The notes below the pieces were generated by a model, which saw only the letters and a list, made by a program, of their open reading frames with translations, was not told the origin of the DNA and did not search any database. Positions 43,752-55,864 of a stretch of DNA of 64,000 nucleotides are shown one piece after another; position 1 is the first letter of the stretch, and each line of letters opens with the position of its first letter. The stretch covers positions 1 through 64,000 of the forward strand of contig NC_090774.1 of assembly GCF_001761485.1 (NCBI RefSeq), given 5' to 3'. Position numbers and translations under genes: made by a program. Source of the stretch: Yarrowia lipolytica (taxonomy: Eukaryota > Ascomycota > Dipodascomycetes > Dipodascales).

Positions 43752-46281
43752 CTTGGTTGTCTCTGATTTCGTCGTCTACGTCGCGTCGTGTGTTTGAGGG
43801 GGGGTTGTGGCAGCGTTCGTAGCGTGTGTAGTGTGAGGTGTGTTGTGTGCGTGTGTGCAGTGTAGAGTAGCTTGCTCACAATGGGGAGTGGTGTCGTGAG
43901 ACTTTTTTAGACGTTGCGAGTCTACCGGTCCAATGATACGTTTCCGCCTTTTGTGTCGTTTTCAAATCTGGTCTCGGCGTACGTATCAGACAATGATGGA
44001 TGTTGTATGTCAGTTGAGACGTCGACGTGGATGTAGCAGCTAGCTAAGTTCACTGATGATGTGTGATGACCATACAGATAGACGAACTGTGTGTGTGTGT
44101 GTGTGTGTGTGAGTGTGTATGTTTTGGAGAGAGTTAAAATGGAGGCGAAACACTATGGACGGAGAATGCACCTACAGTGGTCTACTACAGGCTCTGAGAT
44201 TTGAAACGGCGCTTTTTGAACCCCGGAAATTTCTCGTATCATATCCGACACATCATCATGATTTATTATTATTGCACTGGTTTGCTTGGGCTAGGGCCCC
44301 AAACGTGGCAGCCAAAGTTTATCCTCGTCGTACATTACTCTACAAGTAAAAGTGATGGGCATTTGTAATTACAATGATAGTAAAGCGCCGGTACGAGAAC
44401 TAGGTAGCCCTGAAGTGTAGATGGGAAGAGACGTAAGAGTTTTCACCATGGTAGGTTGATAAGCCAAGCTGTTTTGGCCAATCTGTTCAACCAATCACAG
44501 CTGTCTAATACCGCACCCGCGCTTACACAGCTGACTAACATGCTGTGTTCACTCCGACCCTTCCCGACTCAAACCCTTCACTACACTCTCCTCCCTTCCT
44601 AATTGAGGGACAATTAACACCCCATACACCGCCACGGTCCGGGCAACCCTAGCTACGGTAAATGCCTTCCTACCAACCGGGGCACACGACACTGGTCTAA
44701 ACCGAAAACTCCACCGACTCGGCAACAGGGGACTAAAAATAGACGAGTGTGGTCTGGCTCCACCACTCTGGGCACGTGATGTGCCCCTGTTTCTCATGCA
44801 TTCCAAAGAAAGAGACGTGTTGTTTTCCGCAACCCACAAGGAACTTTAATGTGCGGAGACGACGAGAAAACAATGGTTCCAAGTACCGTGGAGCTAGCTA
44901 TTGTACAAGTATTGATGTATACTGAATATGAAAGCAGGGCTGCATCATATTTAATGAATCACCTTTACCTGGCCACCATCTACCTCTTAACCATCCCCCC
45001 CCCCCCCCTCCACCACACCAATCACCCTCTCCACACCGCACAGCCTCATTTGACGGAGTGAAACCTCAACCGATATTAAGCATCTTCGGAGCTTATCCGA
45101 TTAGGGAGTGTACAACGACAATTATGATATTACACGCGTCCATGTGGGGTGATAATAACGAACCGTGGATGGGGGAGGGCTGGTCACGTGATTGGCTAGT
45201 CACGTGACCACTATACGCCCTCTGTTGGGTCGTCTCTGTATCCTATGCCGCAGTACTTGTAATTGCGCTCTTATTAGAGCAGTTTCTTTGGGGTAATTAT
45301 TCATTCCATGCATTTCATCTCATTACTTAGATTTGATCGGAAGAGATTCCCAATTAGACACGGTTCCTCAAATCTTGTACAAGTGCAAGTGCGGTATCAG
45401 GGTTACGGGATGAGTAGAACGGTGTATCAAATAAATATGTCGAATGTACGTACATACACAATTGGGTCGTTATCACAGCATGAATTATCGCCATTGCGCC
45501 CAGTCTCGTGGTTGAACCCTCTCATCCGATCCTACAGTAGTACCGTGGTTGTAGCGACTGTCTCTTGTCACACTTGCCTCTTATTGAATGCACTGTGGTG
45601 ATAGCTGTCATGGACTCAATCATTTTTATACATATAGCCATTGATATAGCCATTGGTGTACAGTACAAGTACAAGTACTAGTACGAGTACATTGTACCAT
45701 ATTGTATTCGTGTTGTATCAGTTGCTTACGTACATTCGGTACATGCTGTTTTTCCAACACTTGCTAAACAGCTGTGGAACTACATCTTTTTTTTTTTTTT
45801 TGCCAACGGCTACACAGTCGCATTCCTATGCTCCATGTCATCCCATAGACAGATACAAGTACTAGTACAGTAGCAGTAGTACATCCCTTGCGAATTCATC
45901 AACAGCCATCCCCACCCCACACTGTAAGTAGTAGTTCCATCCACGTTAGTGCTATTACCCCGCAATCTATACACCCATCTTTAGTTCCTTACAACTCCCC
46001 GCCCTAAACATACGATACACGATACACCACAGAAACTTCAACAATCAATTTCAAATCATATTACACTCAATTTTCATTTTTTCATATTGTGGGTATTCTG
46101 CGACAAGCACAACAAAATATCAACCCCCTGTAACAGCGGAGGCTTCATCAAAGTGTACCGTCTTTTAGTAGCGCGTGGAAGAGTCACGGTGGACATGTAG
46201 CTGTCGTCAGACACGCCGGACGAGTCCGAGTCGCTGTCGCTGTCAGACACCCACAAGACCGCGGGCTCAGAAAAACAGCGC
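43752..46281. other. Gene-free stretch between RTS1 and MYO2
   Basis: About 2.5 kb with a GT dinucleotide run (about 44089-44118), a C-run (44995-45008), a T-run (45787-45801), and a paired E-box at 45182-45209. Short frames (for example 44549-44839 minus, 45308-45601 plus) are unrecognised. Much of the left part is the RTS1 upstream region. Confidence 0.5.
45182..45209. promoter_or_regulatory. Perfect dyad of two CACGTG E-boxes
   Basis: GGTCACGTGA and TCACGTGACC form perfect 10-base inverted arms around an 8-base spacer that contains ATTGG (reverse CCAAT). This is the layout of a bHLH (Cbf1- or Tye7-type) and perhaps Hap site pair. No nearby gene start is obvious, so its target is unknown. 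Confidence 0.5.
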
Positions 46282-49200
46282 TTATTGGCTTGCCACTTCT
46301 TGGTAGCCGTTGGTGGACTCTTCCGGTACCATTTGATCGGCACTGACACTATCGGCAGCCGCTTCCTCAGAGATATCACCATCAATCCTCCCATGCTGGT
46401 CCTCGTTGTTTTGCCCAGACGCCAAGGTCGTAAGCTCCACAAATCGACGGATCAGAGGCACCTGCAAGACTGCAGGGATGTACGAGTCCAGCCGCTTGAG
46501 CAGACGGGGCTCGCAGATCTCAAACGGACCAGAGTCCTCCAGAGGAGAAGTCTCCAGCAGAAGAACAGCGTTCTTCTCCAGCTTGACCTTTTCGGAGATT
46601 GTGTTCATAATCTCGGACGAGATGGGAGCCTCGTAGTCAGCAGACAGGTACTGGCCAATCAGACGATGGATCTGAGAGGGAGTGAGAATCCAGCAAATGT
46701 CGTAGATGATCTCAATATCCTCCAGAGTCGACTTCTTGAGCTGCAGCAGCTTCGCGGACTGCATAAGGTGCTCCAACTTGACCACGCCGTCGGCAATGTC
46801 ATGCGACTTGCACCACTCCTCGATTCGGGTGATGTTGTAGTTGATCTGCAGACCTCGCTTCCACGACAGGAAGTTCTTTCGCATAAGCAGGTCGTTGAAG
46901 GCCTTGACGCCAATCATGGACAGCAACTCCATCAACGACTGTCGCACGCTGTGCTTCTCGTTGAAGTAGCAGGTCATGGCCTTGTACACCTTGTTAAACA
47001 AGTTGAGCAGATCATCCATGGAGTAGGACACGTTGGAGGTGAACATCTTGGCGAGGAAACGGCCGTTGGAGTCTGTGGTCATGAAACCAGGGAGAGCCTG
47101 TGACAGCACAATGGCGGGCACAATCATCTTGTCCAGTAGCTTCTTGAGCTCCTTCATCCATGTGTGATAAATGTTAAACTCCAAGTTCTCCAGATCGGCC
47201 TTGACCACGTGTACCAGACGTCCGTACTGCTGGAACTCGTACTCGCCCATCTCGTCCATAATGTCCACGTTCTGGGCAATGTTGGCCTGGGCAAGACACA
47301 CGAAAGACATGATCTCGTGCACGTTGGACAGCCAGAATGCGCCGGGGTAGATCACGGCCTCGCCGCTGAGCTCCAGAATGTGCTTCTGGATGGCCTCCAT
47401 GACTCGGGCCAGGAACCGCTCGGACTCCTTGATAAAGCCAAGCCGCCACATCTCCGAGGTGATCAGGTTAAGAATGTGGGCGGGGAAGAGCACCTCTCGA
47501 GGCAGAAACTGGTCATCCGACGTGTGGGGGATGGGGATGTTGAGTTTGTGGATCAGACCCTCGATCACTTCATCATACAGCTCGTCGCTCTGGGACTCGA
47601 GCAGCTGCTCAATCTGGCCATTGACTCCGAGAGAAGCCATCATCTGCTCAGCGTTGGCACCGGCAGCAGCTCCCATGGCAGCACCGGCAGCAGCGCCGGC
47701 GGCAGAAGGTCGGGGAGTGAAAGCAGCAGCACCGTCAACGATGCCAGCAGAGGTGAGAGATCGACGCTTGATGTTTCGTCGCTTGGCGTTCATTGCTGTG
47801 CCAGGAGTGCCTCGAACAGGAGACACTGAGGCCATATCAGAGGCAACCACGCCGTTCTGCTTGAGTTTCTCAATCTCGTGCTTGGCCTGCTCCAGCTGCT
47901 CGCTCAGAGATTTGTTGGTGTCAATGTGCACGTTGGTGGCCTCAATCTTGTCAGCGACTTCCTTGGTCTTGGCCTCGAGCTCCTGCTTCAGAGCAGCGTT
48001 GGCGTCCTCCAGCTCGGTCAGCTGCGCAACGGACGCCTGGTATTGCTTATCCAACGCAGCCAGCTTCAGCTCCATGGTTTGAACCTCCTCCTGGTGGGCT
48101 CGCTCCTTCTCCTCAGCGGCATTCTCCAGCTCCTCGACCCGAGAAGAGTTCTCGGTGGACTTGGCGGTGGCAGCAGCAGATCGGGCGTTCAGCATGTCCA
48201 TCTCGGCCAGCAACTTCTTGTTCTCGTCCCGCTTGGCGGTCAGACTCTGGGTGAGCTCGACCACCTTGTTCTCCAGTCGGTACTGCACCTCCTTGAAGTG
48301 CTTCTCGGACTTGGCCTCGACCTTGAGCTGCTTGAGCTGTTGCTTGGCCTGTCGTCGTCGGATCAGCGACTGGATGAGCACAATGTTCTGCAGCTTGTTA
48401 CGGTACTCCTTTCGAGCCACATATCCTCGGAAGTTTCGCTGAATGGTCAAAGCAGCACCCTTGTGGGCCACCTCCTGGATGTTTCGTCGCACAAGAACAC
48501 CCCGGAAGATGGCCTGCAGCCGGACAATGCCCTCTCGCTGCTGCTTGAAGTCTCGTCGACCAGAGAAGCCTCTCCACGCAGATTGGATTTTGACAGCAGC
48601 CTGCTCCTTTCGCAGCTCCTGGAACCTCTCTCGAGCAATGTGGGCTCGGAAGAGCGTCTGGGCAGCGATAATCGACTGTCGGGTGTCGAGATACTTTTGT
48701 CGGTAGAACCGCTTTCGCACATTCTTCTGGATGACAATAGCACACTCGTTGAGCCGGTCGGATCGCAGCCGCTCCAGGTAGGCGAGCATTCCTGCTCGGA
48801 AAAAGATTTTGGTCTTTCCGAGTTGGAATTTGTCCTCCTCCTTGATGGTCTTTTCTAGAATTAGGTTGCACAGATCTCGCACCTCCATGGAGGCCCACTC
48901 AGCAGAAGGGACCAGCATGTAGTATCGGGAAATGAACTCCTCGTAGGACCATCGGGATGGGAAGCCGGCACACGAGATTCGAATGGTCTCAAGCACACCA
49001 CAGGCTCGCAGCTGAGAAAGCACGATGGGGGCAGAGAACGACCAGGCGGCCTTCTCCTCATTGGGCTTGATGCACCGAATGTAGTGCACGTTGGTGGAGT
49101 TGATGGTGGTCATCAGGTCAATGAGTGAGCCCTTGAAAATTCGGCCTAAAGTAGGCTTCTTGGGGGCTCGCAGGCCAGGCTTGGTAGGAGCAGCAGGGGC

Positions 49201-51197
49201 ATTCTCAGCAGCAATGTTGGCAGCCACATCCAGAATGTTCTTGAGGAAATCATTCTTGGTGGCCATGAGAACCTCGAGGTGCTCATCAGGCACAGCGTCA
49301 CGGTTCTTCTCCACAAAGCCTTCGGCCTCATAGTTGACGTCCTGGGCGTAGTGGGCAACCACAAACGACGTGTTGCCGAACCGCGGCTTCTTGAAATGCT
49401 TGTTCTGCGGATTATCTAGCTGCTGGTACAGCTTGGTGCACCAGCCATCGTCGCTACCGGCGGGGAGACGCGACTCCTCGTCAAGCAGAGAGAGGATACC
49501 CAGCTTTGCCTCGATCAGGTCGATACAAGGCTGGTTGTCGGAAAAGTCAATGAAGGTCCAGTTGATTTCCTCCTGCACGTACTCGTCCTGCTCGAGCTTG
49601 AACACGTGCTGGTTGAATTCCTGTTGCAGCTTTTCGTTGGCGTAGTTGATGCAGAACTGTTCAAACGAGTTCTTCTTGAAGTGCTCGAAACCAAAAATAT
49701 CCAGTACACCAATGAAGGTCTCGACCTGTTCCTGCACTTTGGGGTCGCACAGGCCGCCATTGAGCTCGCTGACCAGCCAGTCGAACAGTGACGTGTAAAT
49801 GTGCTTGGACACGGAGTCACGCACCACCAACGACTGCTTGTGAGTCTGGTTGGACACGATCTTGTCGGCTCGCGTCACAATCTGTTTCTTGGTGATCCAT
49901 TTGGCAAACTGGACAGGGTCAATCTGCAGCAGCTCACAAGCCTTGATAAGAGAGGGCTCGTCGGATGACAGAACCGCGTCCTGACGGGTCTGGCCAATTT
50001 CAATGTTACCAATGTGCAGAATACCAGCCAGAATGTTCCACAGGCTCTCTTGCTCGGGTTTGGCGATGCCAATAGTCTCGAGAGACGCACCGGTCAGCTT
50101 GAATTCCTCGCTGTCGTCCACGCCTTCAATGGTATCATTACCTCCTTGGTTGAGGTATCGAAAGGCCGGAACACCTCCCTCGACACCTAGAGCCTTGGCA
50201 AGCTCGGGAGAGGCACCCTTGACCAGCTGGTAAAAGATGTGGTAGTTTCGCTCTGTGGCAGGCTGGAACACGAGACGAGATCGCTCCAGCAAGAAGGTTC
50301 GGATTCGAGCACCCACAATGTCCACGTCCTTGTTGAAGTTGATCTCCAGATATTTGCCGAACCGCGACGAGTTGTCGTTTCGGGTGGTCTTGGCGTTACC
50401 AAAGGCCTCCATGATGGGGTTGGTGGCGAGAATCTGCTCCTCGACGTGGGACAGTGAGTCACCTTGTGACACGTCGCGTTTTCGTGGTGCTAGCGGATCC
50501 TCCACTGTGGCAAAGTACCGCATAATGTACTTTGCAGACACGGTCTTTCCTGCTCCGGACTCTCCTGACACCACAATGGTCTGGTCCTTCTTGTCTCGCA
50601 GCATGCATCGGTAGGCGTCCTCGGCAATGGCGAACAGATGGGGCTCAAGCTCACCACGGGTCTTGCCGGCGTAGGCCTGGATAATGTCGGGGGTGTAGAG
50701 GTTGTCGACCCGCTGAAAAGGGTTGGTGGCAATAAGCACGATTCCCGAGTAGGTGTAAATGTTGAGCATCTGGTATCGGGTTCGGATCGCGTGCAGCACA
50801 CTGGGCTCATTGAGATAGGACAGGGAAGTCAAGTCTTCGGTGGACTCCAGAATGGGGGGGTTTCGCAGGGGGAGCTGAGGGACCTCGGCTGACGACTTGA
50901 GCACAGATACGGAGGTCTCTACCGACTTTTCCTCGCCGTTCTCCAGTGTCAGGTTGATGGTCACCTTCTCACCATCCGTCTTCTGGTCGACCACCTCGGC
51001 ACCCACCCATCCTTCTTTTTCGTCTCGGATCCAGCAGCGGCTGTGTTAGCAGTTGTGTAATTAGGGGTTTATCACGAGATTTTGACAGTCGTATGAAACG
51101 CCGAAAAAACGCGAAACCAGCTTTTTCGGCGTGGTATTGCCGGTTCATCCTCCCCTTCTCGTCATACTCACATTCCGGGCTCGTAACTGATGGCCAT
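46282..51197 (-). CDS. MYO2: Class V myosin heavy chain, one intron
   Basis: An actin motor that carries secretory vesicles, vacuole and other organelles into the bud. CDS is 46282-51040 joined to 51172-51197 (1594 residues). The first exon is 26 bases (MAISYEPG and part of codon 9). The intron is 51041-51171, with donor GTGAGT and GCTAACACAG at its end. Joining restores the family start: MAISYEPGIRCWIRDEKEGW. Domains: motor at about 80-770 with P-loop GESGAGKT near 168-175, IQ motifs at about 785-930, coiled coil at about 935-1120, then a globular cargo domain with DIL motif from about 1200 to 1560. The C-terminal cargo domain is complete. The neck, coil and tail order fits yeast Myo2/Myo4. 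Confidence 0.96.
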
Positions 51198-52548
51198 GAG
51201 CGCGTCGATCCGTGTGGATAGTGGTGTGGTGGTGTGGTGGTGTGGTGTTTGTGTGTTGAATTAATAAGCCTATTGCACGACGTGTGGACGGGGGAAAACA
51301 CGTGTGGGCTTGTGTCGTAGGAAGAAGCGCAAAGGAATTTGAACCAAGTGTGGTCGGTAGCGTAGTTGCAAAATGTTACTCAAGATAGATAACACCCGAT
51401 ACTAAACACCCTTCTCCTGTTTGATGTGTTGGAAGGAAAGTCAAACTCTGTGTGCTAGTGCTAACCTGCAAGTAACCGTGCTCAGCGAAACACAAGACAG
51501 CAGCAGCAGCAGCAGCAGCAGCTGTCCAGGTGGCACCTAAGCGGGAGCTAATGGCGCCAAATCTAGCATGTTCATTCTAACTCCCCAATTCTGATAGGTG
51601 TTTGTTTCATGGAGCGACGCGGTAGGTCCGTTGTGGCAATCTTCAAAGAAATATCTCCAGTAAATAGCCGACTATTGACAATAAAAAAAAAAAATCAGTC
51701 ACTACTCTGTGCAAACATACAATACAACTCAACTATGTCCGTGTAATTGTTTCTCGCTGGCACGTGTCATTATTATTATTTCCAGTACTTGTCCTCGTGG
51801 GCCCCCGTGATTCACCTCCCCCGTATGTACTCGTACCGGTACTACGTGTCCAAAATAATGCGCCCCTGCACACATTCCGAAAGAAGGGGTTGAAACACCT
51901 GTGACCGGTAAACGAAGCGAAATTGAAGTGAGAAATGAGTAAATAAAGGCCGCGCTGAAACGGGCGAAATTGAGGGAAATTAATGGGCCCAAAAGACTAG
52001 AACAATAGGGCCGACAAGTTGACAGCATACTACTTGTTTAATCGATAACACTCCCTCCTACCGCGTTCACAGCACCTGACGGGACCCCTGAGACTCCCGA
52101 AAAACACGCATTCTTGAGCTGCAGTACGCACCGTTAAAATGCGTATGGCTTAAGCTAAAAACAGGGGGCTCAGGGGCTCAACATGTGACATGGTGCCTCT
52201 GGTCGATCGCCGAAAACAGAGAAAAACACAGAGCCGTTCTGAGACGGCATGAACAATCATCTGAGACCGTACTGTTATTATTTTAGCCTGTCACCAAGGG
52301 CTGGCATGTGAAAAGCTAAACTGTTGCCGGGGTGACACCTTCTACACAACGCGACAGTCTCTAGCATTAGCCTTTTTAGGTCACGTGCCAAATAAACGAA
52401 AGAGGACACAAAGGTTAGGGGTCACCTTGGGACTGTTAATTAGTGCTTATTAATCGAAAGAATGAGGTGCTTATTAAGCATGGCCCACTACAGACAAATA
52501 TGAAATGTCAATTCATGCATAAATTATCGTTGTTATCTAAAACCGTGT
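51198..52548. other. Gene-free stretch, MYO2 upstream region
   Basis: No supported gene. A CAG tract of about eight units lies at 51497-51522, flanked by GACAG and CTGTC. A/T runs lie at about 51680. Homopolymers and short palindromes are seen but no gene. Confidence 0.5.
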
Positions 52549-53058
52549 CTACTCCGTTCGCTGTTCGCTGAGAGCAGTCTTCTTCTTCTCCAGAACCTCC
52601 AAGGAGTGCTGATGAACGTTGTGAAGCACGAGTCCGAGGCCAGCCCAGGCCACACCGGAGAAAACGTATCCGAGAGGGTAGTAGCCGGCAGGCTTGAGTC
52701 GGATCTTGTTGGAAAGGAACTTGGTAGCGAATCCTGAGTTAGTATGTGATGTGTGCGAAGATATCTGATAGCATGATTGGTATCTGGTGTGCAGTCCATA
52801 TCAGAACCGAATTGAAGACGATCTGAGATCACCGCTTGATTCATCATAAGCAATGCAGTTGATCCGTGCCAACAACCACTCCAATTCCAGTCAAGATTGG
52901 TCAAACATGTCTAGAACCCTTTGTGTCACTTGCAAGTCGATGGTTAAGACACAAAAACATGTCGTCGAAGCAGCGGAAATTGTCGGTGGACAATCTCGTC
53001 GCGCATTGCGATACTCACCAAGACCGGATGCACCGACTAGCGAAGTAAACAGAGCCAT
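52549..53058 (-). CDS. Small hydrophobic protein, one intron (74 residues)
   Basis: Exon 1 is 53019-53058 (ATG at 53058), intron 52734-53018 (285 bases, donor GTGAGT, branch TACTAAC directly before TCAG), exon 2 52549-52733 ending TAG. Exons total 225 bases, exactly 74 codons plus stop. The product starts MALFTSLVGASGLGFATKFL, has a basic segment, one membrane helix (about 31-50, YYPLGYVFSGVAWAGLGLVL), then HNVHQHSLEVLEKKK and a polar end. Such small single-helix proteins are common among inner mitochondrial membrane complexes, but I do not recognise it, so any assignment is inference. It is divergent from GCD2, with about 250 bases between starts. Confidence 0.72.
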
Positions 53059-53310
53059 TTTTGCGGTATTGGTGTGTGCTCCAGAGATGACTTTGGTGAT
53101 GCAATATGATTTTGGAGGTTGCAATTTGCGGTGCTGTGATTCGTTGGGAAAGCCGGGTAACTTTAAAATGATCTTGGTAGTTGTCAGTTCGAGTTGTGGT
53201 TGCAACATATTTAAACCCCCGAATGAAATCTGGAACCCTAATATATGCAAAAAAATCTAGTCTGATGACTATAACTGGAGATATCATCAAACCACCACAG
53301 CTCTCACGCC

Positions 53311-54606
53311 ATGTCAGAACTTACACCCGCTCAGCTTAAGGCACAGAAGAAGGCCGCCAAGGCCGCCAAGCGTGCGGCTTCCAAGGAGGCATCGGGCCAG
53401 GCTCCTACTCGAGATCCACGAGAGGCCAAGAAGGAACAGCAACAGGCCGCAGCCAAGGAGGGAGGCTCATCTTCAAACACCGGAAACAACAGCAATAACA
53501 CACAAGGCGGAAGCAATCAATCGTCCGCCTCTGCATCGTCCAAGGAGGATCGAACCCGGGCTTCCAGACCCGCTTTGTTTGGGCACCTTGAGAAGGCAGG
53601 AAAGGTGACTGCAGCGGATGCTGGCAAGGACGTGCATCCCGAGGTGATCACCTTGGCACTCCGGTACTCGTCGTATCAGATTGTGGGCTCTTCTGACCGA
53701 GCCCGAACTCTTCTGCAGGCCTTCCAGCGGGTTATTGCTGACTACGAGACTCCCGAGGGAACTACACTGTCTCGAAACCTCACTACACATCTTGGTCACC
53801 AGATTGATTTTGTCATTTCTGCACGACCGTTGTCTGTGTCCATGGGTAATGCCATTCGGTGGCTCAAGCAGGAAATTTCTGTGGTGAGCATTGACATGTC
53901 CGATCAGGCTGCCAAAGACATGCTGGTGGAGAAGATTGACGAGTACATCAAGGAGAAGATCGATGTGAGTGGATCCGTCATCGTGGAGAGCGCCGTCAAC
54001 GACATTGCCGACGGTGACACCGTCCTCACTTTTGCACATTCCGAGGTGGTGGAGAACACCTTCATTGCTGCTCACCAGGCCGGTAAGCGGTTCAAGATCA
54101 TTGTGGTCGACTCCCGACCTCTGCATGAGGGCCGAAAGCTGGCTCGAGATCTGTCTGCCCGGGGCATTGAGTGCATCTACATTCTGGTTTCGGCACTGGC
54201 TCATGTTCTGGACGACGTTTCTCGAGTCTTTCTGGGAGCCCATGCCATGCTTTCTAACGGCGCTCTGCTTTCGCGTGTCGGCTCTGCCCTCATCGCCACT
54301 GCTGCCAAGCGAAAGAACATCCCCGTGATCGTCCTATGCGAGTCCATGAAGTTCTCTGACCGAGTCCAGCTCGATTCTGTCACTCTCAACGAGCTGGCCT
54401 TCCCCGAAATGCTGGCAAACACCTACATCAGTGACAAGAAGAAGCTTCCTGAAGACAAGGCCAAGACCTCGCTCAAGTACCTCAATCTGTGCTACGATCT
54501 GACTCCTGCCGCAAATCTCACCAAGATTATCACCGAGCTGGGTCATCTGCCTCCCTCGGCCGTTCCCGTCATCATGCGAGAATACAAGTCCGCTTACACT
54601 ATGTAG
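53311..54606 (+). CDS. GCD2: eIF2B delta subunit (translation initiation factor)
   Basis: Part of the guanine nucleotide exchange factor for eIF2, controlling general translation and amino-acid response. The 431-residue product has a lysine/alanine-rich and then Ser/Asn-rich N-terminus (about 1-90), followed by an eIF2B alpha/beta/delta type domain: SVSMGNAIRWLKQEI, ADGDTVLTFAHSEVVENTF, VVDSRPLHEGRKLARDL, LLSRVGSALIATAAKRKNIP, then the C-terminal YDLTPAANLTKIITELGHLPPSAVP. That last pattern is of the delta class. It is shorter than S. cerevisiae Gcd2 because the N-terminal extension is smaller. Confidence 0.94.
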   Translation: MSELTPAQLKAQKKAAKAAKRAASKEASGQAPTRDPREAKKEQQQAAAKEGGSSSNTGNNSNNTQGGSNQSSASASSKEDRTRASRPALFGHLEKAGKVTAADAGKDVHPEVITLALRYSSYQIVGSSDRARTLLQAFQRVIADYETPEGTTLSRNLTTHLGHQIDFVISARPLSVSMGNAIRWLKQEISVVSIDMSDQAAKDMLVEKIDEYIKEKIDVSGSVIVESAVNDIADGDTVLTFAHSEVVENTFIAAHQAGKRFKIIVVDSRPLHEGRKLARDLSARGIECIYILVSALAHVLDDVSRVFLGAHAMLSNGALLSRVGSALIATAAKRKNIPVIVLCESMKFSDRVQLDSVTLNELAFPEMLANTYISDKKKLPEDKAKTSLKYLNLCYDLTPAANLTKIITELGHLPPSAVPVIMREYKSAYTM

Positions 54607-55564
54607 GGGAGGAGGTTAAGAGAGGTATTTGTAAGATAGAGGAACGACAAGGGGGGACTAAAATATAGACAATAAACAGTACGTTAATGGGGTTCGTGTG
54701 ATATTGATGTATGTACAGTACATACTAAAGGTAGCATATGCAGTTTTTGCCAATGAGTCGTCGTGTCATGACGACACTCGCATAGACCTTTAGACGATTA
54801 ACGACTTGTAATCCGTGTACAGGTATGTACGGCACCAGTATATATCTACGATATTGCAGCCGTGAGAGATTTATTTGACTTCATATCTGAACAGTTGTAG
54901 TTACTGACAGTGTTACTCCCTCGTACCAGTGCCGGTATGTAGTCTTATGAGTATGCACACACACCCGTGTTCGAGACCATGTATTAGCTAAAACAGTGTC
55001 TCGGATACACGAGATAAGAACAGTTGTATCACACACAAGACGGGCAAGAGTCGTCTTTACTCCTTAACTAATGCCCTTGTTCTGAAGTTTGAACATACTG
55101 TCCACCTACAGGCACGCCTTAGGCAAGAAAATCACTTACACTGTGTCGAATATGTACATTAAATAGAGATGCTAGATGAGGGTTTTGCTGGATCTGTGTT
55201 AGTATGTTGAAGATGTGTAGAAATATAGTTGTTTGAATGCAACGAGGAACTGCCTCAAGTCGTATATAAATGTCTGGTCGCTTCTAATAGCTCGAGGTGC
55301 TATTTCAGGTAACAGAGGAGGAATTCCGACGGCTTGGCGAAGACTAGAATCCAACATGTCCGTGTCTAGACTTGGGTTGCTTATTCAAGACGCCACTCAA
55401 GATTAGAGAATGATTGTCAAAAGAGCATCTTAAATAGAAAAGGATAGAATGAGCAAAGACTTCATTTTTTGTCCAAACGGGCACTTCTGCTCACAAAATA
55501 GCTCTCGCCTGTCCCAGTTAGCTCTCCAGCTTCGTTACTCTGTTCAAGAGCAACCATATCATAC
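54607..55564. other. Gene-free stretch between converging genes
   Basis: No supported gene. Contains TACTGTAC-type motifs near 54709-54725 and an A/T-rich 3' flank. Its last about 60 bases overlap a possible MRP17 alternative 3' exon. Confidence 0.5.
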
Positions 55565-55864
55565 TCACTTCTCATTCAGCTTGACGCAAAAGGTTCGAAT
55601 CAAACGGGGGTCAGCCTGGACAGCTCGCATGATTTCGCCCTGGGCTCCGGGAGAACAGTCGAACTTCATGTAGAAGTAGTCGCCGACCACGTAGCTCTTC
55701 TGCTGGGCCTTCATGATCTGGGGCAGGGGCTTGAATCGCCAGCACTCAATGAGGCGGACCACGCCTCTGTTGCCGATGATCATTCGGCCGATCTGGGTGA
55801 CGGCCTGCTTGGCGGCCGCGTGTGCCGGAGTCACCGATGCGATTCCAACGAGTTCGTAGAGCAT
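55565..55864 (-). CDS. MRP17: Mitochondrial small-subunit ribosomal protein bS6m
   Basis: A mitochondrial 37S ribosomal protein. The 99-residue product begins MLYELVGIASV, close to the S. cerevisiae Mrp17 start, and continues with QIGRMIIGNRGVVRLIECWR and YFYMKFDCSPGAQGEIMRAV, which match the S6 fold. The yeast homologue is about 131 residues, so this one is shorter. At the stop codon the sequence AAGTGAGT forms a good splice donor. A CTAAC branch and CAG follow 60 bases away, and splicing would replace the last residues with about 24 others. That tail does not resemble Mrp17, so the unspliced stop is preferred. There is no clear presequence, as in yeast. Confidence 0.9.
   Translation of the reverse strand: MLYELVGIASVTPAHAAAKQAVTQIGRMIIGNRGVVRLIECWRFKPLPQIMKAQQKSYVVGDYFYMKFDCSPGAQGEIMRAVQADPRLIRTFCVKLNEK

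Noticed and set aside
44549-44839. 96-codon minus-strand frame with CTAAC nearby
   Set aside because: The CTAAC is on the plus strand and the frame has no features; no consistent splice model was found.
52533-52904. 123-codon minus-strand frame
   Set aside because: It is in a different frame from the spliced 74-residue gene and reads through that gene's intron; the spliced model explains the region better.
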